62,931 nt of DNA from Limosilactobacillus difficilis (GCF_947387495.1 NZ_CANDNU010000007.1:1-62931), one strand, 5' to 3'. Positions 31,789 through 40,157 are shown, counted from the stretch's first letter. Numbers and translations are program-made. Notes: generated by a model not told the origin, from the letters alone.

Positions 31789-31861
31789 TAGAGACTACAG
31801 GGCTCGAACCTGTGACCCCCTGCACGTGAAGCAGGTGCTCTCCCAACTGAGCTAAGCCTCC
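31789..31861 (-). tRNA. tRNA-Val (CAC)
   Basis: 73 bases. Anticodon stem CCTGC/GCAGG with loop TTCACGT, anticodon CAC. The acceptor stem GGAGGCT/AGTCTCT contains G1-U72 and G5-U68 wobble pairs, which is unusual for an elongator tRNA; D and T arms are normal. It decodes GTG alongside an expected UAC isoacceptor elsewhere. Confidence 0.85.
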
Positions 31862-31875
31862 GTGGCAACTACCTT

Positions 31876-31904
31876 ACGATAGCATTGCCATTTGAAATTG
31901 TCAA
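31876..31904 (-). promoter_or_regulatory. Promoter of tRNA Val-Leu
   Basis: -35 TTGACA (31904-31899), 17-base spacer, -10 TATCGT (31881-31876), 15 bases before tRNA-Val. The -35 contains the TGA stop of the lysP-like gene. Confidence 0.75.
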
Positions 31905-33397
31905 TTTTTATCGGGTTCATAACTTTCCGAATTGTTTTTCCGGGAAAGATCCACCTTCTTCAACGGGATCAGGTGGGTATGGTAGCGGACCTTATAGTAA
32001 ATAAAGAGAATCAAGAAGAGCGGCACCGCCATATAAGTAATGGCAATGTTCGACCAATCCATCTTGACAAAGGCATCGATATTTTGCCCGCCCATTACGA
32101 TAAGGCAGAGGATAAAGGATAAGATCGGGCCAAACGGGAATAACTTAGCTTGATACTTAAGCTCGTTTAAATCATGTCCTTGAGCAAGGAAAGCCCGTCG
32201 GAAGCGCCAGTGGGAAATCGCAATCCCTAGCCAAGCAATGAAACCGCATAAACCGGAAGCACCGATTAAGTAATTATAAGCTTCCTTGCCAATAAATTGA
32301 GTCAGGAAGGCGAGGACAGCCACCACAGCGGTGCCCAGCAAAGCAAAGACCGGAATCCCGCGCCGGTTGACATAGCCAAAAATCCGCGGTGCGTACCCTT
32401 CCCGCGCTTGAGAATACAGCATCCGAGTAGAAGCGTACATTCCCGAATTAGCAGCTGACAAAACGGCCGTCAGAATAACGGCGTTCATGACACTAGCCGC
32501 TGCCGCAAAACCAGCCCGCCGGAAAACAATTGTGAATGGACTCATCGTAACCTGCTGAACATCTTGACTCAACAAGTTTTTATTCGTGTATGGCAGGATG
32601 CAGGCGATGACGAAAATGGCCATGATGTAGAAAAGCAAAATTCGCCAAAAAGTCGATTTAATTGCCTTTGGAACACTAACTTCTGGGGTTGCAGATTCAC
32701 CGGCCGTAATCCCAATCAGCTCCGTTCCTTGGAAGGAAAAACCAGCAACCAGGAATACACTCACAATTCCCTGGACGCCACCAACAAATGGAGCGTCCTT
32801 GTAATGGAAGTTGCGCATCCCAATCGGTCCCTGATTGCCGATGATGCCGACAATCATAAGAAGGCCCACAGCAACGAAAATCACCACGGTGATGACTTTG
32901 ATCAGGGCCAGCCAGTATTCCGTCTCCCCATAAGAACGGACGGAGAGGTAATTGATGATAAAGATTAGTACCATTACCACGGCACTAAAGATCCAACTAG
33001 GAACCTTGGGAAACCAGAAGTTCATTACGATCCCCGACGTCGTGACATCAACCGTAATCGTAATTGCCCAGTTGAACCAATAATTCCAGCCCATCGCAAA
33101 GCCGAGGGCCGGATCCACAAATTTTGTGGAATAAGTTGAGAAAGAACCGGTCACGGGAATGTAGGTGGCCATTTCCCCCAAACTAGTCATCAAAAAGTAG
33201 ACCAACACACCCATCACAATATAAGCGACAAGTGATCCACCGGGTCCGGCCGTCGAAATAGCTGAACCACTGGCAATAAACAGTCCCGTCCCGATAGAAC
33301 CACCTAACGCGATCATCGAAAGGTGCCGGGTTTGCAGCGACCGTTTGATGTGGCCCCCGTGATTATTCGGGTCGGCCGTATCATTATGCTCAATCAT
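31901..33397 (-). CDS. Amino acid permease, LysP-like (APC superfamily)
   Basis: 498 residues with about 12 membrane segments. The APC signature IALGGSIGTGLFIASG and the following STAGPGG resemble lysine-specific permease LysP; substrate assignment is inferred. Start ATG 33397 has AAGGAGG at 7 bases, and its A overlaps the stop of the GNAT gene (TGATG); a TTG one codon earlier is badly spaced. No terminator follows, so transcripts may read into the tRNA genes. Third gene of an overlapping operon. Confidence 0.85.
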   Translation of the reverse strand: MIEHNDTADPNNHGGHIKRSLQTRHLSMIALGGSIGTGLFIASGSAISTAGPGGSLVAYIVMGVLVYFLMTSLGEMATYIPVTGSFSTYSTKFVDPALGFAMGWNYWFNWAITITVDVTTSGIVMNFWFPKVPSWIFSAVVMVLIFIINYLSVRSYGETEYWLALIKVITVVIFVAVGLLMIVGIIGNQGPIGMRNFHYKDAPFVGGVQGIVSVFLVAGFSFQGTELIGITAGESATPEVSVPKAIKSTFWRILLFYIMAIFVIACILPYTNKNLLSQDVQQVTMSPFTIVFRRAGFAAAASVMNAVILTAVLSAANSGMYASTRMLYSQAREGYAPRIFGYVNRRGIPVFALLGTAVVAVLAFLTQFIGKEAYNYLIGASGLCGFIAWLGIAISHWRFRRAFLAQGHDLNELKYQAKLFPFGPILSFILCLIVMGGQNIDAFVKMDWSNIAITYMAVPLFLILFIYYKVRYHTHLIPLKKVDLSRKNNSESYEPDKN

Positions 33398-33912
33398 CAA
33401 AGTTCCTCCTTAATTCTCTCCAAGTTGTATTCCCAGATTATTTCCTGGGAAATATCATTATCCATTATACTAAAATGGCAACGTTTCAGAACACGGATTG
33501 AGGGTAAATTGTCTCTCATTGTGTGGGCTTCAACTACCGTAAGATCCGTCTGACGTGCCAGCCAACGTAATAGATGGCCCACCGCTCTGGTCATCAGCCC
33601 CCGACCACGTGCCGGAATTTCCAGAAGATAACCCAATTCAGCTCGCTGCGGTGTCCCCGCACCAGACGTGAGACTGATCAATCCTGCTAAGTGCTCGCCA
33701 GTAAACAGCCCCAGTAAATCGTCCCGCTGAACAAGTCGGCTGAGAGCCCAGGAAAAGGCTACTGGGTTAGCCAGACTAGGCAGGAGCAAGCCACTCTGCC
33801 GTAGGAGCTGCTCATCTGCTAGTAGGTTCCTTAAAGCCGACAAATCGCTGTTTTGCAAAGGGCGCAGGCACCAACCGTTACTGCCGAGCCGGCATAATCT
33901 TAAATCAATCAT
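33397..33912 (-). CDS. GNAT-family N-acetyltransferase
   Basis: 171 residues resembling RimJ/RimL-type acetyltransferases: central strand ELGYLLEIPARGRGLMTRAV carries the acetyl-CoA loop (ARGRGLMT, the Q/R-x-x-G-x-G/A equivalent), then DNLPSIRVLKRCHF. Substrate unknown. The start is placed at ATG 33912 (MIDLRLCRLG), which overlaps the esterase end by 8 bases; the longer frame would read deep into that gene. The binding site is weak, so translation probably depends on coupling. Confidence 0.75.
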   Translation of the reverse strand: MIDLRLCRLGSNGWCLRPLQNSDLSALRNLLADEQLLRQSGLLLPSLANPVAFSWALSRLVQRDDLLGLFTGEHLAGLISLTSGAGTPQRAELGYLLEIPARGRGLMTRAVGHLLRWLARQTDLTVVEAHTMRDNLPSIRVLKRCHFSIMDNDISQEIIWEYNLERIKEEL

Positions 33913-34714
33913 CTGGCTGGGGATGGGCCCGCACCCACTCACAAGCGAGCTGTACCCAGTGGGCCACATGCGGGTTGTCGCCCCCGGGATGATGGGCAGT
34001 AAGAGCATTGGCAATGTCGAGTCCGTGAGGGCCGTGGGTAAATACGTGCAGTTCCATCGGCACCCCCTCCCGACTCAGAGCGTTGGCATATGCCATCGTA
34101 TTCGTTACTGACACGAAGTCATCATCATAAGTGGTCCACAAAAAAGTAGGCCGATTTTTCCGGTTAACATGCAATGACGCATTGTATCGTGTCACATCGT
34201 CAGTCCAATTTGGCAGGGTCTTGGCTGGTGGAAAGCCCTTATCAAGATCAATCACCGGGTAGCCTAGGATCACTGCCCGCGGTTTCAGAATGCGTCGCTT
34301 AATCCCGGTAAGGTCGCGTAACCAGTCACTGGCCCAGTAATCGTTATACAAACTGACAACGTGGCCACCAGCAGAAAAGCCCATTAATATCAGGTGACGC
34401 TTCGCTAGGTGCCAGACCTTAGCGTGATCTTTGACCAGCTTAACCGCGTTAGCCAAATCAATTAACGGCGCCGGATAGAGAGGGCTTTTCTCGCTGGTGA
34501 AACTATAACGCAATGTAAAGACTTGAAAACCGCGGGCCGCAAAGGCTATCGCCGTTTTTTCCGTTTCTTCGACGGGGATATGAGTCATCGAACCCCCGGG
34601 AACGAAGATGAGCGGCCAAAACTTCCGGACCGGTGACTTCGGCGTCGGCGTCTGCAAATAAGCCGTTAAACTAGCGGCTGAGTCAGCAGCTAATTTAAAA
34701 GTTCGAACTTCCAT
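33905..34714 (-). CDS. Alpha/beta hydrolase (esterase/acetylxylan-esterase-like)
   Basis: 269 residues. An oxyanion-hole segment FVPGGS, nucleophile elbow GFSAGG, and candidate Asp (TTYDDDF) and His (GPHGLD) in the expected order. The substrate is not recognisable. The start at ATG 34714 (MEVRTFKLAAD) is preferred because the first in-frame ATG (34753) lies inside the upstream terminator hairpin; GAGGAG is 12 bases upstream. It heads the esterase-GNAT-permease operon. Confidence 0.78.
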   Translation of the reverse strand: MEVRTFKLAADSAASLTAYLQTPTPKSPVRKFWPLIFVPGGSMTHIPVEETEKTAIAFAARGFQVFTLRYSFTSEKSPLYPAPLIDLANAVKLVKDHAKVWHLAKRHLILMGFSAGGHVVSLYNDYWASDWLRDLTGIKRRILKPRAVILGYPVIDLDKGFPPAKTLPNWTDDVTRYNASLHVNRKNRPTFLWTTYDDDFVSVTNTMAYANALSREGVPMELHVFTHGPHGLDIANALTAHHPGGDNPHVAHWVQLACEWVRAHPQPDD

Positions 34715-34732
34715 TAATATCTTTTTCTCCTC

Positions 34733-34771
34733 AAAAAAAGAGGTTGGATCCATCTGGTCTACTCCAACCTC
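34733..34771 (-). terminator. Terminator between the PAP2 gene and the esterase operon
   Basis: 9-bp stem GAGGTTGGA / TCCAACCTC (34771-34763 with 34748-34740) followed by seven U. It ends only about 19 bases before the esterase start and leaves no obvious promoter in between. Confidence 0.85.
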
Positions 34772-34782
34772 ATCAGCTTTGA

Positions 34783-35457
34783 CTAAATCAAAGAATTATG
34801 AACAGGTCGCCAGCTGCGTTTCAAACGCGGCGCAATTGCAACGTAAAGCCACTCTGCCACCTGAACCCAAGCGTATGCCAGTAACATCGCCCCGATCGTG
34901 TCCATCGGGTAGTGGGCAAAAAGATAAACCCGTGAAATAGCCAGCAGAACCACCAGAAGTACCAGGATCACCTGGCAAATATCACGGATAGCCCGCCGCC
35001 GAATCAACGGCATTACTACCAAAAGCAAGACAGCCACGACCAAGAAGAAACCGAGCACATGCCCGCTAGGAAAACTGTAACCATCGTCTTTGGCCATGTG
35101 TTGGACGGGCCGACTCCGCTTCACAACATGCTTGGCAATTGTGCCCAAAACATCACCGCCAATAACGGTGCAGATAGTCCACAGTGCCGGGATCTTGAGC
35201 TTAAAGCCCCACAGAAAAAAGGCAATGATCAGCGTCCAGAGAATGTCCATCTTGGGACTGCCGATAAAGGAAATCAAAGTCATCAACGAACGTGTCAACC
35301 CTGACTTTTGGTCCGGATTAGCAAAGAGGGACTGGAAAGTTGAGTCCAAAATTTGTAAAATCATCGAATTGTCAAAAATCATTGCTGCGATGACAATAAA
35401 AAGGATTCCCGCAACCGCAAAACGTTTCCAGCGGTTACGATCTTGTTCAATGAGCAT
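34783..35457 (-). CDS. PAP2-family phosphatase (membrane)
   Basis: 224 residues with about five to six membrane segments. All three PAP2 motifs are present: KHVVKRSRP, PSGH and SRVYLFAHYPMD, with the catalytic histidines. Probably an undecaprenyl-pyrophosphate or phosphatidyl-phosphate phosphatase facing outward; the substrate is inferred. The start is set at ATG 35457; a TTG at 35466 is only 3 bases from GGAG. Confidence 0.85.
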   Translation of the reverse strand: MLIEQDRNRWKRFAVAGILFIVIAAMIFDNSMILQILDSTFQSLFANPDQKSGLTRSLMTLISFIGSPKMDILWTLIIAFFLWGFKLKIPALWTICTVIGGDVLGTIAKHVVKRSRPVQHMAKDDGYSFPSGHVLGFFLVVAVLLLVVMPLIRRRAIRDICQVILVLLVVLLAISRVYLFAHYPMDTIGAMLLAYAWVQVAEWLYVAIAPRLKRSWRPVHNSLI

Positions 35458-35499
35458 ATTAATCAAATCTCCTATAATAGCTATTACTTAATGAGTATA

Positions 35500-35973
35500 T
35501 CACAACCGTTTCGAAAATCCTTGCAACTTTTTCCGTCGAAAAAGAGCATGGTTGATCATTTCACCAATCCCGAAACCCAAAGTGATAGCTCCCGCAATGA
35601 CGATCACTTGATAAAGAAAGACGAAGGCCTGATTATTATTACCGAGAACGAAGTTGCGCACCATGCGGTAAGCCTGACCGCCGGGCACAAAGGTCACCAG
35701 AGCGGGGACGTTGAATACAATCATCGGTTGACGGCAGCGCCGAGCAGCCACCATGCTGAGAATCGAAATCAAAACCGCTGCCAGCAGGTTGCTCAGGGCA
35801 AGACCAATATGGATGTGAAAATACAGGAGACAGTAAATCACCCAGCTGCCAGCACCGATCAAACCTGCTAAATTGTACGCATTGAGCGGAATGTTCATCA
35901 AAATGCCAAAACAAATTGTTGCCACATAAGACAAGAACGCTTCGGTAATTAACTTCAAGATCAAGCCAGCCAC
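35500..35973 (-). CDS. ThrE-type exporter, small membrane subunit (DUF3815 / YjjB-like)
   Basis: 157 residues, about four to five membrane segments, with the FVPGG motif (VTFVPGGQAYRMVRNF) typical of the C-terminal half of threonine/serine exporters. It follows the DUF1212 partner by 3 bases and together they form a split ThrE-type transporter, like YjjP-YjjB (a succinate exporter in E. coli). The substrate here is unknown. Confidence 0.8.
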   Translation of the reverse strand: MAGLILKLITEAFLSYVATICFGILMNIPLNAYNLAGLIGAGSWVIYCLLYFHIHIGLALSNLLAAVLISILSMVAARRCRQPMIVFNVPALVTFVPGGQAYRMVRNFVLGNNNQAFVFLYQVIVIAGAITLGFGIGEMINHALFRRKKLQGFSKRL

Positions 35974-35976
35974 CTC

Positions 35977-36729
35977 CTACATTATTCTAATGACAATAAC
36001 AATTGCGCAACCGATCGCCGCAGCAATGATAATGGCATCAATGGCCCGTGTTAGTCCACTGATCAAGTTGCCACTAACTAGGTCTCGGGCGGCGTTAGTC
36101 AAGGGAACACCAGGTACTAATGACATTACCGAGCCAATAATAATGTCATCCGCTTGGTGAGCCAAACCCAGACGCACACTCAGCATGGCCAAAATAGCAA
36201 CCACCAGTGAAGCGACAAATTCACCAATATATTTAATGGTGAAATGCTGGTTAATGGCCAGGTAGACAGCATAGCTAAAACCACCGATCAAAAAAGCAAT
36301 CTCCAAATCTTGCCGGTCGCCAGTAAAGACGACCATCAAGGAGATACTCAGAATGGCCGCTGCTAAGCACTGGAGCCAAACCGGTGTCGAATCATGGCGA
36401 AAACGGATAATTTCCAGCTGCCGTTTCATTTGCCGCAAAGTAATTTGGCCGCTCCCAAATTCCCGTGACAGTTCATTGACAGCAGCCACTTTCGTCAAGT
36501 CATTGGCTCGGCGGTTAATCGCAGTCACCTGGGTGCTAGTTTCCTTGCTTGCCGAGGCTACCATTCCGGTCAAAGTAGTAAAAGCTTGGAAGTTTTTTAA
36601 ACCGGCATTATGGGCGATCCAATTCATCGTATCGTTGACCCGCTCCATATTAGCGCCATTCTCAATTAGGATCTTCCCCGCTAGCAGGGAAACCGAAACC
36701 GCCAAGTTCACATGTCGTTCATCAGTCAT
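35977..36729 (-). CDS. ThrE-type exporter, large subunit (DUF1212 / YjjP-like)
   Basis: 250 residues. The cytosolic N-terminal part (GKILIENGANMERVNDTMNW) precedes about five membrane segments with SLVPGVPLTNAARDLVSGN, the DUF1212 signature. The start at ATG 36729 has GGGAGGG 6 bases upstream; the frame is open further back. Pairs with the downstream DUF3815 gene. Confidence 0.82.
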   Translation of the reverse strand: MTDERHVNLAVSVSLLAGKILIENGANMERVNDTMNWIAHNAGLKNFQAFTTLTGMVASASKETSTQVTAINRRANDLTKVAAVNELSREFGSGQITLRQMKRQLEIIRFRHDSTPVWLQCLAAAILSISLMVVFTGDRQDLEIAFLIGGFSYAVYLAINQHFTIKYIGEFVASLVVAILAMLSVRLGLAHQADDIIIGSVMSLVPGVPLTNAARDLVSGNLISGLTRAIDAIIIAAAIGCAIVIVIRIM

Positions 36730-36775
36730 GCTGTGCCCTCCCTTCACCTCTCTCAATTATGCAAGCTATTGCTGC

Positions 36776-36826
36776 AAAAAGAAAGATCCCCGTGCACGGT
36801 CCATTCCGAAGACACAGGAATCCTTT
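36776..36826 (-). terminator. Probable terminator after the DtxR-family gene
   Basis: AAAGGATTCC (36826-36817) pairs imperfectly with GGGGATCTTT (36791-36782), with one mismatch and wobble pairs, followed by CUUUUU. Confidence 0.45.
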
Positions 36827-36833
36827 ATACTTA

Positions 36834-37505
36834 CTACTTCTTTTCTTGATCCTTTGTTTCGTTGATAAAGACGTTGTGTGCCGCCTTAAAAGAGACATTC
36901 AGCTGCTCTTTTTGGCCGTCAGGCTGGATCACAACCGGTCCTTCAAAGGGTTCGTGCTTGATGATCGTCACTTTTTCATGCGGCTTTAACTGCAACTCGT
37001 TCAGATAGGTCAGCAGTTCGTGATTATCAATAAAGCGTTCGAGTTCAACATGCTCACCATCCTGACCGTCAGCTAGATAGCGGTGGCTAACGTCCTCAAA
37101 TTCACCACTAGCGGACGGAATGACACCGCCGTGCGGGCAATACTTGGGATGATCCAAAAAGCTGTCCAGAGCTGTTGCCAGCCGATCACTTGTTTCATGT
37201 TCCAGAACTTCAGCTTCCGGATGGACATCAGCCAAGTTGTAATGAAGCTTATCAACCAGGAAAGTCTCCCACAGCCGATGTTTGCGCACCAATTCGGCAG
37301 CGTATTTCATCCCCGTTGATGTTAAAGAAATCCCAGCATATGGTTCATGGTTCACTAGTTTCTCACTGGCTAGCTTGGAAATCATCTCCGTAACGGAGCC
37401 AGCTGCAATGCCTAGTCCTAGTGAAATATCCTTATTGGTAACTTTTTTACGATTGCCGCCAAGTTCAAAGATGATTTTTAAATAATCCTCTTTCATCGGT
37501 GTCAT
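36834..37505 (-). CDS. DtxR/MntR-family metal-dependent regulator
   Basis: 223 residues. N-terminal winged helix (MKEDYLKIIFELGG, KDISLGLGIAAGSVTEMISK), dimerisation and metal-binding region (RKHRLWETFLV, EAEVLEHETSD, CPHGG), and a C-terminal SH3-like FeoA domain (HEKVTIIKHEPFEGPVVIQP). This three-domain layout resembles DtxR/IdeR and the SloR/ScaR Mn regulators; Mn or Fe sensing is inferred. Start ATG 37505 (MTPMKEDYLK). An inverted repeat of DtxR type lies 98 bases upstream. Confidence 0.87.
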   Translation of the reverse strand: MTPMKEDYLKIIFELGGNRKKVTNKDISLGLGIAAGSVTEMISKLASEKLVNHEPYAGISLTSTGMKYAAELVRKHRLWETFLVDKLHYNLADVHPEAEVLEHETSDRLATALDSFLDHPKYCPHGGVIPSASGEFEDVSHRYLADGQDGEHVELERFIDNHELLTYLNELQLKPHEKVTIIKHEPFEGPVVIQPDGQKEQLNVSFKAAHNVFINETKDQEKK

Positions 37506-37564
37506 TAAATTATCAACCCCACAATAAGCGTAATTAACGTACATTATAATCTATCAATTCAAGA

Positions 37565-37593
37565 TTGCATATGAAATGATTATAGCATATTAT
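37565..37593 (+). promoter_or_regulatory. CDF exporter promoter
   Basis: -35 TTGCAT (from 37565), 17-base spacer, -10 TATTAT ending near 37593. The ATTAGG-N4-CCTAAT repeat follows just downstream. Confidence 0.45.
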
Positions 37594-37602
37594 AGAAAAA
37601 GA

Positions 37603-37618
37603 ATTAGGGAAACCTAAT
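37603..37618. promoter_or_regulatory. DtxR/MntR-type operator candidate
   Basis: Perfect inverted repeat ATTAGG-GAAA-CCTAAT between the divergent DtxR-family regulator and CDF genes. TTAGG-N4-CCTAA is the general shape of DtxR/MntR-family boxes. It starts 14 bases after the CDF-gene -10, so a bound repressor would block that transcript. Confidence 0.55.
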
Positions 37619-37654
37619 AAAAAAGTTAAGTTTTCATCCAGGAGGAACCTTTCA

Positions 37655-38557
37655 ATGCATCAACAAAATGTGACTGGCAAGCGTTTCCTAGCAGTCACCA
37701 TCCTCAACATCATTATCACCGTCGTTGAGCTGATTGGGGGCGTCATTTCAGGCAGCCTAGCGCTTTTGTCCGATGCTTTTCACAATTTTGGTGATTCTGC
37801 ATCGATCGTTATCAGCTACTTCGCCCAAGTCATCGGCAAGCGCCCCGAAACCAGCAAGCAAACTTATGGCTATAAACGGGCCGAAATCCTGTCAGCACTG
37901 CTCAACGCCCTCTTGCTGGTGACCATTGCCATCGGGTTGCTGGTCGAAGCCGTTAAACGTTTCCAGCACCCGACACACATTAATGGCGAGGTAATGTTGA
38001 TCGTCGCCGTTGTCGGCCTTATCGCCAATTTTGCCTCGGCAGCGCTTTTGCACGCGGGAAGCCATGACAGTCTCAACATCAAAGCAACTTATCTGCACGT
38101 TCTCAGCGATGCCCTTTCGTCGCTAGCAGTGATCGTTGCGGCCATCATTCTAATTTTCGTCAACATTCCCTGGCTCGATCCGCTCTTGACCGTTGCTGTT
38201 GCAATTTACATCGCTTGGGAAGCCTGGCCGATCATCAAGCAAACCTTGCACATCTTGATGCAAGCTGCTCCGCAATTGGACTACGACGCGATTATCCACG
38301 ATCTGGAACAAATCGACGGCGTCATTGGTGTCCACCATATTCATGCTTGGTCCGTCGATGAACATCACGTTATGTTTTCCCTTCACATTAACTGCCATGA
38401 TATTAAATTGAGTGAAGCAGAGGTAATTTACAGCAAGATTGAAGACCTGCTGCGCAACAAATACAACATCTGCCACATTACGATTCAGGCGGAATGTGAC
38501 CGCGGCCGCAACGAAACAATGTTTGATACGGTTGATGATGAAAAACACGGAATTTAA
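37655..38557 (+). CDS. czcD: Cation diffusion facilitator (zinc-type, CzcD/ZitB-like)
   Basis: 300 residues, six membrane segments and a C-terminal cytosolic domain. The transport site is HNFGD in TM2 (SDAFHNFGDSAS) and HVLSD in TM5, the HD-HD combination typical of Zn/Cd exporters rather than the Mn type. HHIHAWSVDEHHVMFSLHI is the conserved C-terminal domain. AGGAGG lies 10 bases before the ATG. It is divergent from the DtxR-family gene with a shared operator-like repeat. Confidence 0.88.
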   Translation: MHQQNVTGKRFLAVTILNIIITVVELIGGVISGSLALLSDAFHNFGDSASIVISYFAQVIGKRPETSKQTYGYKRAEILSALLNALLLVTIAIGLLVEAVKRFQHPTHINGEVMLIVAVVGLIANFASAALLHAGSHDSLNIKATYLHVLSDALSSLAVIVAAIILIFVNIPWLDPLLTVAVAIYIAWEAWPIIKQTLHILMQAAPQLDYDAIIHDLEQIDGVIGVHHIHAWSVDEHHVMFSLHINCHDIKLSEAEVIYSKIEDLLRNKYNICHITIQAECDRGRNETMFDTVDDEKHGI

Positions 38558-38628
38558 CTAATTATCCTGATGCCTTCTAACAGAGGTTAAAAGCTGGTTA
38601 CAACTTTGTTTTTAAACTCCTAAAGTCC

Positions 38629-38674
38629 AAAGAGCCTCAAGCATTCGGAATTTTCTGAATGTTTGAGGCTCTTT
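38629..38674. terminator. Bidirectional terminator between czcD and the VIT gene
   Basis: AAAGAGCCTCAA / TTGAGGCTCTTT (38629-38640 with 38663-38674) with a further CATTC/GAATG pair inside. The A- and U-rich ends allow use from both sides of the convergent genes. Confidence 0.75.
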
Positions 38675-38722
38675 AAGTCGTAATATATTGCTTTTTCCTG
38701 TTGGCTAGTCCACAGTCTTTTC

Positions 38723-39421
38723 TCAGAATAATTGCCCCACACCATAGTGAATACTAATCGTAATCAAGCCAATGACGATACTCCGAATGACAGCAACTTT
38801 TGTCAGCCCGTTTCCGAGCTTGGAACTGATGTAACCCGTCAAAGCACTGGCAAGCGCAACAGTTAGGATGGTGACGTGCCATTTATAAGGCGTCGGGGTA
38901 AAGGTCATCGCAAACAAAGGGAAAATCCCGCCGGCAGATGCCGAAATAAGGGAAGCAAAAGCGGCGTTCCATGGATTCATGTAGTGTCCCAACTGGATAC
39001 CATACTTGACGCGAACAACCGTTTTGAGTGGCTCCTTTTGCAACAAGTCCTTGGCAATCTTGTTGGCAGTAGTTTCGGTCAAGCCCTTCTGGACATAGTA
39101 GTCAGTAACCGCCTGACACTCACCATCAAAATCCTCTTTTAATAGCCGTTCCTCTTTTTGAACGGCCGCCCATTCCGTATCCTTCTGGGTACTGACAGAA
39201 GCGTACTCCCCACTGGCCATCGAAAAGGCGCAGGCCAGTAAATCCGAGAGACCAGCAATAAAAATCGTGAATTCATTGCTGGTTGCAGCCGCAACGGAAA
39301 CTAGCACCCCAACGACGGTTAAAATCCCGTCATTAGAGCCCAGGACCCCAGCCCGTAACGTATTCAGTCGTTCAGCCATTGTCGGTTTAGAACGCTTTTT
39401 TGGTGTTTTAATCTGATCCAT
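38723..39421 (-). CDS. VIT1/CCC1-family Fe2+/Mn2+ transporter (second copy)
   Basis: 232 residues, five membrane segments with the VIT signature (LRAGVLGSNDGILTVVGVLV and ASGEYASVSTQKDTE), separated by a charged metal-binding insert (about 80-145). The family moves Fe or Mn out of the cytosol. AAGGGGG lies 7 bases before the ATG. It follows a paralogue by 12 bases; the two differ substantially, so this is not a recent duplication. Confidence 0.87.
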   Translation of the reverse strand: MDQIKTPKKRSKPTMAERLNTLRAGVLGSNDGILTVVGVLVSVAAATSNEFTIFIAGLSDLLACAFSMASGEYASVSTQKDTEWAAVQKEERLLKEDFDGECQAVTDYYVQKGLTETTANKIAKDLLQKEPLKTVVRVKYGIQLGHYMNPWNAAFASLISASAGGIFPLFAMTFTPTPYKWHVTILTVALASALTGYISSKLGNGLTKVAVIRSIVIGLITISIHYGVGQLF

Positions 39422-39433
39422 TCTCTTGCCCCC

Positions 39434-40120
39434 TTATCGCTGTGCAAAGAGCTGACCGATTAAAAAGGTCACACCCATCGTCAGCATTCCTGAAATAGCG
39501 TTACGCACTACTGACTTCCAACGGTTAGACCCGCCCAGGACAGCCGCCAAGTAGCCAGTAATACACAATGCAATCACAACGGCAATCATTGTCGCCGCAA
39601 TTCGAATATGTGCCGGTGTCATCGTCACGGCCAGCATTGGCAGAATGGAGCCGGTCGGAAAGGAAATGAAGGAAGCGATCGCCGCCGCATAGGGACTGGT
39701 GAATTCTTCAGGATTAAAGCCGTATTTTTCTTGGACCACGTTATTGAGGGCGTTATGATCCAGCAATTCCGTAGCGGCTTGTTCTGCTAATTCCGGCGCA
39801 ATGTCCTGCGCTAAATAGCGTTCCTTTAAATCTTTGTGAACGAGGTCCCGACTGTCCTCCAGATGTTCACGTTCAGCGATGATCGCCATTTTTTGTGAAT
39901 CCTTTTCCGTACTGACCGAAACGTATTCACCCATACACATTGAAATCGTCCCGGCCAAAGTTCCGGATAAACCAGAAATGAGAATTGAGTAGGCGCTCGT
40001 GTGCGCCGCAGCGACCCCAACAACAATCCCGGCAACCGACAAAATACCGTCGTTAGCGCCCATCACACTGGCCCGGAGGACGTTTACTTTTTGGGCCAGG
40101 GACATTTTTTTCTTCACCAT
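39434..40120 (-). CDS. VIT1/CCC1-family Fe2+/Mn2+ transporter (first copy)
   Basis: 228 residues with the same architecture: LRASVMGANDGILSVAGIVV, MGEYVSVSTEKDSQ, a charged insert, then three C-terminal membrane segments. The start is set at ATG 40120 (MVKKKMSLAQKVN), 10 bases after AGGAGG; the open frame runs further upstream without a site. Operon with the downstream copy. Confidence 0.87.
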   Translation of the reverse strand: MVKKKMSLAQKVNVLRASVMGANDGILSVAGIVVGVAAAHTSAYSILISGLSGTLAGTISMCMGEYVSVSTEKDSQKMAIIAEREHLEDSRDLVHKDLKERYLAQDIAPELAEQAATELLDHNALNNVVQEKYGFNPEEFTSPYAAAIASFISFPTGSILPMLAVTMTPAHIRIAATMIAVVIALCITGYLAAVLGGSNRWKSVVRNAISGMLTMGVTFLIGQLFAQR

Positions 40121-40151
40121 CCTAAATACGCCTCCTGCATAATTTAGAATC

Positions 40152-40157
40152 ATTATA
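40152..40157 (-). promoter_or_regulatory. -10 element of the VIT operon
   Basis: TATAAT (40157-40152), about 32 bases before the start codon. No convincing -35 is seen (best CTGATT at 17 bases). Confidence 0.4.
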
